Shown in pieces: positions 48,601-58,755 of a DNA stretch of 64,000 nucleotides. A program made the translations under genes and the position numbers. Where the stretch lies: positions 28,567-92,566 of the forward strand of contig NW_019211880.1 of assembly GCF_002443255.2 (NCBI RefSeq), given 5' to 3'. The first letter of the stretch is position 1. Each line of letters opens with the position of its first letter. The notes under the pieces were generated by a model. It had not been told where the DNA came from, did not search any database, and worked only from the letters and a program-made list of their open reading frames with translations. Source of the stretch: Varroa destructor. Its lineage: Eukaryota > Arthropoda > Arachnida > Mesostigmata > Varroidae.

Positions 48601-50435
48601 TACATACTCCAGAAGAGACATTTTTAGGAAAGCTTTTTTTGCTGATGGTAACCAACTGCTGAACGCAAAAATTGCAACAATAACATTTGTTTGTTATACT
48701 ATTATATCAGCTCTATAAAGCAAAAAAAAATAGGCCGCTAGTTTAGTAGTCTGCTAATAGTATTTTTTATAAACAGTGCGAAACAGTAAAGCATGGTGTT
48801 GTTAATGGTATAAGTGCAGCGCCAATTGATCGACAAAAACTCAATTTTGCCTCCTGTTATTAGGCGCTGCTGATTTCTTATTATTATTTTTTAGTGGATC
48901 CGTTCTCTGTAGAAAGGCGAAATAGCATTCCTTCACACCTGCAGTGTACGAGCCAAAACATAAATAATCGAAGCACTCATTTTGTTCAGTGTTATAGCAA
49001 GCACACAAAATGACATATATATATGTGCTTGTAGGGTCCTATTAGGTTAACACTACACGTCGAAGAGGACCTGAACATCCAACTCAATGTCGCGCGTTCA
49101 GAACGGTACAATTGCCTTCGAACCAAACATCAAAAGCGAAAGTAATTTAAGAAAATCATAGCTCATTAAACTTGTACGTTTTGTATCTAAGAGTCCAATT
49201 ATCATAGACCGAACGCCCAAAAGATTGCATGTATGTAATGAGGGAAAATCTTCGAATCCATGAAATAGACTGTCTACAAAATCTTTGCGAATTGCTTAAG
49301 GCAGATTTAATCTTGGATAAAAAGTATTAAGGTACATTTACCATTGGAGGGTTGTCTGCCGCTGGCAAGAAGCTACGCAAAGCGATATATTAGAGAACCA
49401 TGAACTTTCTTTACTGCTGAGTGCTCCAGCATTATCGCTTCTATGACAGGCTTCGGTATGGCTGTTACTCTTCGCTTCACGCCTTCCCTACCTATGCCCA
49501 AACTGTGAAGAGCGGTAACTGCGGCTCCGAAAACAGGAAAAGCTGCATTCAGTACTTGTTTTTGTAAAGTAAACTGAGAAATTCGAGTTCTGAAAATCAT
49601 ATGATAAGAGGCTAGGGTCAGTTCGACAGCAGCTCCTCGAGGCTGCGTCTTGTAGCATCCCACGCGCCTGAGTGATACCTGTGCATGGTGCGGTGAGTGC
49701 ATGTATGATGACCGATGCCTTTGGTTTTGAAAATCGTCGCTCATATTTGTTTTCTTTGTTAATTGTGTCTTCCATAATTGCACCATTCAACGTTTCCAAA
49801 TAAACAGAATTCATGAATATGTGATTGTGTGTGACAAGCTTTCCCGAAGCAATGCATAAGCAACAAAATCTACGTTCTTCATATTAACATATAACATTTC
49901 AGATGTTATAGAAGCATTAAAGACTCATAACCGTACAAAGCTATCTTAACTATACCACATGAAGGTAGAGCACATAGGATTCTGCTATCCATCGTTATTA
50001 ACAGACAAAAAATTACGGCAGAATTGGTCTCCGTCCAACGACCAGTTAGTTGAGTATGATTAATTTGTTCGATGTGCTCAATTTTTTTCTATGAACAGCA
50101 CCTTTTCCGCACAGAACTGGGACATCAGGACCTAGATTTCTATTGCTCGTTGCGCGGCAGGCGCAAGTCAAAGACATAACGTGTGAGGAGTGCTATTCGC
50201 ATTGGCCAATCTATTGATTTATATATCCGTATTTATGATTCAATACGCTAATGAAGGGCATCGTATCCAATGGTTCATAAAGCTGCTGTTGTACATAGTT
50301 GTAAGCCGGTCCTCTCTCATGCGCAAGCACAGACTATTACTTAACGTGCTTGTTTTCATTCGAAGTTTTCGTAATTGGTTTAATTAAAGTATGCTGTTAT
50401 ACTGTAGACACAACGGATACAGGACGTGCGAAACT
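45661..50435. other. no supportable gene
   Basis: Contains several 60-137 codon open frames on both strands (46173-46642, 47326-47529, 49373-49814). 47326-47529 has a real ATG, mixed composition and AATAAA overlapping its stop, but no splice or promoter support. 49373-49814 is discussed under rejected items. A (GAT)n tract lies at 48576-48592. Confidence 0.35.
48576..48592 (+). repeat. (ATG)5-6 microsatellite
   Basis: ATGATGATGATGATGAT, uninterrupted. Confidence 0.92.
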
Positions 50436-50439
50436 AAGC

Positions 50440-50482
50440 AGCCGCTAGGCATTCAGGAGAACACTTATAAAACACAGATATA
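50440..50482 (-). mobile_element. possible SINE tail fragment, copy D
   Basis: GCCGCTAGGCATTC (50441-50454) is identical over 14 bases to the distal part of SINE copy A (12651-12664, same orientation), followed by a further similar stretch with AACAC, AAA and ATA at matching spacing. No B-box part is present, so it is a truncated fragment at most. A 14-base match alone could be chance. Confidence 0.35.
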
Positions 50483-51920
50483 ATAAGATTTTGATGTGAT
50501 AGACTAAAATAATACGTAGTGTATGACCGTTGTAGCTTGGTATCGCCGCAGTAAGGACGCGGCAATGAATTTTTAAGGCAATGTTTCTGTAAATAACCTA
50601 AGACCCTCTCATAAAAGTTTCGGAGCTACAAATTTTAGTACTTAATGGGGCCGGCGGACAACCGACTCGAGCATGCAGACCTTGTCCACTAATCTTCTTG
50701 ACACACGTATATATATATATATTTACACGTGGCATTATCGTCGTAACAATGACCCAGTTGACAGGTCACCCGAAGCGTAACGGTAACAAGTACAACAAAA
50801 ATAGTCGGAAATTTTAACGAATAAATTAAGCCCTGAGAGTATTTAGATTTATATCTGAAAATAGGAAAAAAGCAGTTCTAAAATTAATTGAAGTTACTGT
50901 GTGTGAGACATAAGACTCAATACACACCAAGCAAAAAAGCATACACACACACACGCTGGAACATTGGAAAAAGTAAGAAACCTATCGTTAAGTTAAAAAA
51001 TTCCAAGGTGACTTTGCGCAGACAGAGTAATTTGAAAAAATATAAGATTGTATTTAACTTCGATTTTTTATATGTTGCTTTATTAACTGGTGGTAGTTGT
51101 GTGTACTACATACGACACGGGCTTGAAATGACAGCAAGGTACTGTTTGCATTTTAGCACAGCGTTCGGCTGGCTTAGATGGCACATAGTTCATGTTTAAT
51201 TTTTAAACACACACATTTAAATTGTCATTACACATGACAAAATACCTTTTTTAACTTTTAACAGGCAGTAAGGATTATATCCATTAGAGATTACAGTTAA
51301 ATACATAGTAAGCACTTAATGTTAGTGAGAACAACTCAAACATGAGCTACGAATCAGCGAAAGGACTAGGCTGTAAGCTTTCCCGCACTTCGGCCTAATT
51401 TTTTTAAATCTATTGAACAGAATCGAGCCCGTGTTCTTCTAGAGTTGAAAAAGTTTATAGCTTCCGTAAGCAGATAATCACAAGTAAATATATACCAATT
51501 TGATTTTTTCGATGAGAGCTGAAGAATCACAAAGCAGGCGACATAAAAATGTTTTACCTTCCGTCAATCGTTTTCAAAAAAAGAATATTTACCTATTTTA
51601 CTAGAGCAATGAAGAAATGCCGACATTTTATTTTTTCGGGAATTGTAAGATGGTCAATCTGGCTACAAGATTTGGATACAGGTTAGGAGAATTGATAAAA
51701 GCTGTTAAATTTCGTTGCAAAACAGAGTCTCGCGGCCTATAAAGAGAAACCTGCATACCCCTTTATAAAGTATCTACGTACGCTGGTAGGGCTTTCGCAC
51801 TCAATTTTCATTGCTTGACTATTAGGGAAAGCCTGTTGCAGTACATGAGCGTGTAAAATTGGTAGTCATAAACAATATTCGAGTGGCAATGCATGACATC
51901 GCCAAAGTTGTTGTCAAAAA
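50483..51920. other. no supportable gene; TA tract
   Basis: Includes a TA tract at 50708-50722 flanked by ACACGT on both sides and a short (AC)n at 50941-50954. The frame at 50888-51199 shows no motif. Confidence 0.4.
50708..50722. repeat. short TA microsatellite
   Basis: About seven TA units between ACACG and TTTACACGTGG. Confidence 0.9.
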
Positions 51921-51925
51921 AAAAC

Positions 51926-52200
51926 TTATTTAGCCTTTGAATTATTTTCGCTATTAAATATACTGTTGTAGATTTCGTCAGTGATGGGAGAGAATTGTGT
52001 CACACGTGGTCTGGTTCTGTCATGTGGAAGAATGACGTTGCCTTGTCTATAGGGCCTTTCCTCTGATAATCGATACAAGTGGTCACAAGGATTTCCCGGC
52101 GTTTCGTAGCTTTCTGTTCCCACCAAACACAAATTATGGTATTTTTAAGCTGGAGACTTAACTATCTTAATTTAGGCTTAGGTGTATCTCTGAGAGCTAT
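51926..52200 (-). pseudogene. mariner-family transposase relic
   Basis: Minus strand. One frame reads DTPKPKLR, and after a stop and shift another reads NTIICVWWEQKATKRREIL, matching the mariner (K).M(L)C(V)WWD..G...(Y)E(L)L strand with the second catalytic Asp of the D,D34D triad changed to Glu. The next frame shift continues CDHLYRLSEERPYRQGNVIL and then PHDRTRPRVTQ, equivalent to Y...L..L........R..V(I)(F/L)..HDNA(R/P).HT.A. The short spacing between WW(D) and HD fits mariner. The N-terminal helix-turn-helix part and the C-terminal YSPDLAP block are missing or unreadable. Mariner transposases cut and paste their element at TA sites. This one is dead. Confidence 0.62.
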
Positions 52201-53370
52201 CCGATCCGTTCTCTATCTACCGAACACTATTTCATGTTCTTCGGTACCGAACGCGACGTTGGGAGTCAGTAAGAAACCGAGTCCCCTTGTGCGCTCTACC
52301 TAGTTCATGGGCAAACTGGCTTTTAATTTTTAATACGATACCCAAGATGCCTGACAATAGTTAAAAGTTCGTGGCTGACCTTTACGCAATCAGCGAGTTA
52401 TCTATCAGAGGGCCGACCGCAATACGATAAATTCTTTATGTTCAACATTCACCTTTGAGCTTAGCAAACCGCTTCAAGCAGCACTTTCAGTTATATAGTG
52501 CTTCGCTGTGTGCGGCACAAATATCTCAAGCTACTCCGGCAGCTTCTTCGTTTTGGAAAAAGGTAAAGTATGTGGGATGCTCAAAAACAGCTTTCTTTAC
52601 CAAAAACATTCGTCGTTAGAGCCTAAGCTCCAAGTGAAATTTCGCGCTCTCGAGAAGAGCGAAGCAAACAAACGGTTGAAAAATGGAGGAAAACATGAAA
52701 AGATGCTTTTGTATTACAGCCTACGAAAGGATGAAAGAAAACTGCTTGGGATCATGATTGACTTGAATGATATCTGAAGGTGTACCCATACGTCACTGTT
52801 TAAGTTTCTTTAAAAAAAACCCTTTGAAAAATCATTTATATCATTTCAAAGTACATGTGATCTTTGAAACAAATACATTTCCTTTCATGCCTAGGCTTCG
52901 TGTTGACGCAAGTTCTTAATTTAGCTCTTTATAATAAATGTACATATAACAGATTTATTTTTTTGTGTTGCTTGGCAAAAGATCCTATACTGTTTTGCAA
53001 AATTCATCTGATAACTTCGCGAATAGACAATACACATGTTCAATTAAACATCATGCAAATTATTTAATTCATAATCTTTCAACGCACTTTGTCATTCTCA
53101 GTAATTTATAAGAGTTTTCTTGACGACTTTCGCCATACTATTATAAAAAATAAGCTAGAGGTCATCTGCTTGGAGACTAAGCCTGCCATGTGCTTTGCAG
53201 CACTTTTTAAAACGTCCTCGAACACGTGGACGTGATGACGACACTACTGACCGCTTGTATAACCGTGGTCTATGAGCGATAATCTAAGTAGTAGCAGGAG
53301 CCAAGGAGGCCTGTATTAGTAGCAGAAGGGCTTGTATCAAAGCTCAGGGGAGGTTTCAGCAGAACAATTC
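52201..53370. other. no supportable gene
   Basis: A plus-strand frame ends at 52777 with a lysine-rich tail but no motif or signals. The 5' part of the mariner element should lie at 52.2-52.7 kb (minus) and was not recognised. Confidence 0.35.
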
Positions 53371-53373
53371 GGT

Positions 53374-54309
53374 GGACTTCAGAAAGCAAAAACTAAGCTG
53401 CCTAAGGAAATCTAGTGGAGCAAAGAGAAGAAATGAAAGACGGTCAACGGAGAACAGGCTACAACATAGTCCGAGGTAATTAGCGGAGCGCTAGCTAAAC
53501 CTCTAAATCAACTGATCAGAGAGATAGTCAGAAGACTGTTTCCGAGGCATTAAAGATGGAGAGAACGGGAAGCGATTGAGGGCCAAGACAGTACAAAGTA
53601 GATCTGGAAGAAAAATGTAACGAATGATGAGGAAGAAAAATGATAGATTAGTGGTGCTGAAAACGGCCGGATGGGACGCCGCTGGAGACTGCGAAGCACA
53701 TACTAACGTACTATCTAGAAACCTTTGGAAAAATGGCCACTGAGCTCCTGCCAAAAAGTTGCTTTTTGACAGAATGGGAAAAGCTAGGCGTCAGCCGTGT
53801 GAAACAATGATTAGTAGAACAGTACTGGATTTAAAGTTCGAAACATGAATCCTATTGGATAACCGATTTAACGCAAACCACTTTACGTTCGTGGTACCAC
53901 GGGTACTTTGAGACTTTAGCATGAAGAAGTTGACTAGCAAAATAGAGGAAAAGGAAGCGCTTGCGTGAAACCGGTTCGAATTTGAGAGGAGTCAATCGAC
54001 ACTATCTACCATAAAATTGGTTTTGCAACACATTCAAAAGGAACAGGAAGAACGTCGAAGCTTGAAAGTCGCCCCTTGGCTATTCTCCTTTACGTAAAAA
54101 ATGCCTTTGACGCAATAAAGAGTAAAGAGCAGGAGCTGCCAGAAAACTGGAACTGTTCATTTATAGCCGACGCTATTGTGAACTGGTTGCTATTGACGTC
54201 CGGCATTAATATCTGAATAGGTGACGAAGTTTTCGAAGCTCGATGAGAAACAGCAGCAAACACGACGCGCTCAGGAAGCAGAGCCTTTTTCAGCCCTGCG
54301 TTAAATGAA
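53374..54309 (+). pseudogene. R1-clade non-LTR retrotransposon relic (linker and RT)
   Basis: Motifs run in R1 order: LQKAKTKLPKEI, stop, WSKEKK (53374 on), the Y..(A)K..L..AI..SK...W block; GYNIVRG (53457 on), the (DPWG).(G)Y(K)IV block; LIREIVRRLFPRH (53512-53550), the IV..LFP.H block; RPDGTPLETAKHIL and SCFLTEWEKL (53664-53807), the APGPDGIP.E..K and G.FP..WK blocks; NRFEFERSQSTLSTIKLV (53969 on), the Q(F/Y)GFR.GRST..AI block; LLYVKNAFDAIK (54085 on), the L(D)VKNAFN(S/T) block; and TRSGSRAFFSPALNE (54265-54309), in place of GVPQGSVLGP.LWN. Frames change five or more times. The endonuclease N-terminus and the RT C-terminus (YADD) are absent. It is not embedded in recognisable 28S rDNA, so this copy lies outside the usual R1 target. 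Confidence 0.85.
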
Positions 54310-56305
54310 CAGAAGCATCCTTTGTAGTGTCAAAGTAATATTAAAGCATGTACCAACCAAGAACCGGAGTCAAAGGAACATGTGAGATTAATTATTTAAT
54401 AGGCGCTACTGCAATTAACTGCAATTAGGAAAAGTTGGTTTAGGCCCGACGCTACTATTGCAGACAGCTACACCTAAGGCCGTGTCAGTACTCGAGAATT
54501 ATATATTAACATCATAAACAAAAATCCTCCTTGTGTTAAAGCCGAATCACTGTTGTGCGCGAAGAACGTTGTACAAGTTTTCCGCATAATTAGCAGTCTG
54601 TGAAAGTAATAAAAGTAATTTAAGCTTTTAATGAGAAAATTTTACGAGATAAATGGGAGATAGTTCAGTTCACAGGCACAAAGACGGAGACATGTATAAA
54701 TTTTTATTTTTGGTTCTTTTTTTTTGTCTATACAATGCAGCCAACGACAATAGTGTGGCTTTTAAACAAGAACAGATATCTCAGCGACCTTTTGAAATGC
54801 AGGAAGTGTCATTCGGGGCAGTGGTCGTTTATTTAGTACAACCGCCATGAACTAACCACGGCTTTACTTCAGGACCTGAACCGCTCAGAGTCTGAAAAAC
54901 AACAGCCGCTTCGAAAAAATCACAGCAGTGCCCGCTTTTTGGATAAACAGAGCATTCCAGACCGGCTTCTATCGTGTCACGCCATAGTCCTCAATACACC
55001 GGGACCATAGAACGTCATAGTACTGTTGTACTCACTGTATCATTTTCATTACAAACGTTCCCCTTGGAAATGTTCGAACACTTTCTTTATAGCATCATTG
55101 ACTGGGTGGGCGTTGTCATGTTGAAACTTGTCGGACTGTCGCTGAATCTCAGTAAATCAGCACGCGCAGATTTGGCCTGTTTGCCTGCCATATCTGCAGA
55201 TTCCAGAACATGCTCATATCTAACTGGCTAATATGAACCAATCTTGCTGGAAGACGTATGGCCTCCTCTTAGCTATGCACTGATTGCAGTTCCTCAAAGC
55301 ATAGGTATTAGCCGAAAATTTGCTTTTACCTGCAATAGGCACATCATTTCGATCGTAAGTAACGCAAAAGTAATTCTTGGGATTGATCTTTGGGTCGATT
55401 GTAATTATTCTTTAATCAGAGAAAATCAAAGATGGCTTGATGCTTTACCCTTGAGCGAATTAAGAAGCAAACGACATCAATCGCATTTTTTAGCTTAATT
55501 GTTCTCAAAGAGTGTCTGTCTAACTTTTATGATTTTTGGGAAAAATCAGTATCATCCAATACGCTACATCACCTGAAATGTCTTCACATATAACCTGATT
55601 GGAACAATAGGACTTTCGTAAATGTATTTTTGTACGCCATCAGAGTCAGCTTCTTTTCTCATTTTGTTGTGCCACATTGGAATCTGCTTCTTCTGCCGAA
55701 GCATACTCATTTCCGACAAAATACTTTGTCAATTGGAGTTAACTTGAGGAATTTTTTGTTTCGTAGACCCTGTGTCCAGGTAGGAGACATTGAATCCCGG
55801 CGAAAAATTCCGAAAAAGACGCGAGGTTTTTTGATTGTGTTCTAGAAAAAATTGGTGCTTCAAGTGCCAAAAAGAGTGGACGGACGCATGCCTGCTACAG
55901 CAGGGAGCCCGTCGAAGTGTGACCAAGCTTATACGTCCTATTTTATTAATACTGGGTAGAGCGTCCAAATATAGACCGTTCTGTACCAGTGGTTACTAAT
56001 TCTAAATAAAAATATATTTGAAGGATATATTGTCTTTACATTTGTTAGAAGTGTCATTCTTGACAATCATGTTTGTTCTATATAACCGACTACCGCTTCC
56101 ATTCCGGACTCAAGCCACTAACTTAGCATTTCCAAAGTAACTTTTTTCATTTGCAAATAACATTTTTCTACACGAGTTGTACGTCAAGCGATATTAAGTA
56201 ATAATAATAGTTAAGTAATAAGCGGTAGTAAGTGTAGACGTGTCGTTCAAGTAAATTTCACTCAAAAAACTCCAGTTGAATTAGATTTTGAATTGACAGC
56301 AAGGC
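54310..56305. other. no supportable gene
   Basis: 54310-54500 might be the 3' part of the R1-type relic but no motif is left. Open frames at 54653-54850, 54974-55231, 55244-55498 and 55729-55968 have no family signature. Confidence 0.35.
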
Positions 56306-56309
56306 CTGT

Positions 56310-56460
56310 CTCGAGTTTTGTGTCCGGTATCGCCGTTAGGTGTTTTATTAGACGGCTGGCTTTCAGCATGAAACGAAATGCGTTTATGCCCGGACGCGAA
56401 CCCAGACCACCACAGCGTGTCCCTAAAATTAAGCAAATACGTTGCTTACCAAACAATCAC
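56310..56460 (-). mobile_element. tRNA-derived SINE, copy B
   Basis: Minus strand: TTTGGTAAGCAACG (A-box-like) near 56445, then GGGACACGCTGTGGTGGTCT, the B-box GGGTTCGCGTCC, then GGGCATAAACG, TTTCGTTTCATGCTG, a small insertion, and CTAACGGCGATACC. Block order equals that of copy A at 12628-12752, with a longer A-box region and about 20 extra bases after the CATGCTG block. Two strand-matched, diverged copies 44 kb apart make a dispersed Pol III-type family the simplest reading. Confidence 0.6.
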
Positions 56461-56464
56461 GGGT

Positions 56465-58605
56465 CCTGAAGTCCTAGAAAAGCATAAAAGGGACCAAGAA
56501 ATTTCAAAAAAGATTACCCGTCAAAGCTTGCTTGAGACCTAAATGACAATTACTAGTTCGTTTCTTCAAAACAGCCGTTAATTTATATATCACAAACTAA
56601 GATATATCTATTTTGGCTTGTTGAGCCTACCTTAGTGAATGTTTGGGCTTTTGAAATCTCAGTGTATTGATGACCCTCCGTTTTTAAATGGCGATTGATT
56701 TGAAGGTTAACAATAACATGGATTGTCGATTTTGGGTATGAGGACATGTTTATATTTGGTTAAAGTATGTCCAGCACAAAAAACTCTTTTCCGCATAAAC
56801 TGCGAACAATACACATTTTTCTACGATGACAACTTTACTGTTTTGTTCTAGAAAGAACAGATTATCATCTACTACTAGTAATGGTTAATAAGAGCATATC
56901 CATTAACGACCCGTTAAATTTATCCTAATTTAGGTGCCGTCGGTTTCAATATCACCCCTCTGTGTTTCCAAACAAGCAACTACTACCGCGCGATAAAAAT
57001 GATCGATTACACTGGCGCTCCGCAGCCGTGGCTCAGGATACTACTAGACCGTATTCCCTGCAAGAATAGTCATAATCTACGCCCCGTTCTCTGTAGCCAA
57101 TTTAAGCCTGCATAACCATTTAGCCTATAGTTATTTATAGTGAATTCTGATCGATTATCGTAAGTTTGTCATGTGTGTGTTAACAATGTCGTTTTGCCTC
57201 GTCATAAAAATCAACCACATGTAACAGGCCGTTGGCAACTACCACGTGTGGTATGACCAGTGTGAAAATACGATGCCTCAGCTAGCCCAGTTGTGTTCTG
57301 AGGTCCGTTTCTCCACAAAATTACCGTCGACGGTATCCGGTTTATTCAAAATAATAAAATTTAGTAGCCTATATAGCCCATATAACTTTTCGAGTATAAC
57401 GACATGTAAAATAGAACTTGTTTCAATTGTGAAGTGGTTTGCTTCGTTCACGTTTAACACGAGTTCGATAAGATACGAAAACAAAAATATTTAATTGTCG
57501 CACATGAGCCCAGTCTTGAAATTTAGTCACAGAAAAAATCTTCTAACTAATGCTGCACGGAATTTTCAACTCGTATGCGTCTAAAACTCTATGGTATATA
57601 AATTACAAGTTGATCTTTTCGTGCTAGAGAGTTGTTTCGTTCGAAGAGACGTTCGAATAAAATGAACGACTGCAACAGCGTAGAGTCCAAGGTAGTCTGA
57701 ATTCTCTATAGTTTAGTTTGTTCGATGGCTACTCGACTTGAAGCACTCACGCCTCATCGACTCTACAACGAGAAATAAGACAGGTAAGATGTATAATTTT
57801 GATTCGAACGGTAGAAGCTTTACTAGTTCGCGCTTTGTTACATTCAAGATGAAGAAAACTAAGCTGGTATTAAGGATGAAGAATTTGAGCACGAACTGGG
57901 CAGGAACTGGACATGTCCCGCAAGGCTTGACGCGTCGTTCTTACATATTATAAACAGCTTCCTTGGCAAGTAGCGGCGTTGAACATGTTGAAGCTTGCTA
58001 AAAGTTTGCCATGGACAGTGCCAAATGACCAGTCTTTAGTTGCTCGTCACTAATCGAAAGCCCTCTGTGCAACGTGATTTGATAATAGAAGAGTCAACAA
58101 TTCCTCGCTGTTAAGAGTCTCTTTTTTTTTCTGTCTATTAACCCGAACCATTTGTTCAGGGTGGCAGAATGTCTGCCAGATTCCTAAGTATTTCTGTTTC
58201 TGGTGTGAGAACTCAGATTACATTCCACACTTCGTATAGCGCTAGTGCGATAACTCAGGAATCCACGGTTCCAGTCAGTCACATTACGATCATTTTCGAG
58301 TTGCAGCAATAAGGCGTCGCCTAATTTACAAGCTACCATCAAATATTAAAAAAACCTTCTTCGTGTTTTTTTTTTGGAAATGAAATGAAATGAAGACTTG
58401 TCATTTGGAATACGCTTAAATATAAAAAAGAACTTCGGAAATAAAATGCAAAGGATGCAAGAATTCCTAGGATGAAAATAAGTGCAAGATGCTTAATCGT
58501 CCTGCGGAGGAGACAGTTTAGGCAAATGCAGTGGCTGAAATGAGGTCCGATACTGCCATGTTATTTAGCTTTTTTCACTACTACGACGGTAATTTTATGT
58601 ACTAT
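56465..58605. other. no supportable gene
   Basis: AT-rich with scattered T-runs. Frames at 57246-57494 and 57738-57953 show no motif or splice support. Confidence 0.4.
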
Positions 58606-58610
58606 TTTAG

Positions 58611-58753
58611 CCTTGCTAAAGGAAGAGCATATTGGATTTGACGAGCTCCGAAACGAAACTTTGTTACTACTTAGTGCGGCGCACTATTTGGAGCTGGTAA
58701 AATGTGCCTTATGTGATACAGTTGATCGAGTTAAAGAAACCATTCTAAGCAAC
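58611..58753 (+). CDS. candidate internal exon with BTB-domain-like sequence
   Basis: A 3' splice site (TTTTATGTACTATTTTAG) ends at 58610 and a consensus 5' site AGCAAC/GTAAGT begins at 58754. The 143-bp segment is open in one phase (two leading bases, ends phase 0). It reads LLKEEHIGFDELRNETLLLL, then SAAHYLELVKCALCDTVDRV. The N..LLL.AA.YL(E/Q)L......C pattern resembles the second half of a BTB/POZ domain, where an (en)V..LL.AA..LQ(M/L) helix is followed by a Cys-containing helix. BTB proteins dimerise and often act as cullin-3 adaptors. No flanking exon (BTB start, BACK or Kelch) was found in the neighbourhood, so it may be an isolated pseudo-exon. The resemblance is short. Confidence 0.25.
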
Positions 58754-58755
58754 GT

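Noticed and set aside
49373..49814. Two overlapping minus-strand open frames of 108 and 137 codons with a CACAG/GTATCA donor and an ATTTTCAG acceptor
   Set aside because: The splice phases do not join the frames without meeting a stop, and no family motif is present.
54653..54850. ATG frame with a hydrophobic start (MYKFLFLVLFFCLY) resembling a signal peptide
   Set aside because: A T-run in AT-rich DNA yields such hydrophobic stretches by chance. No splice site or poly-A support.
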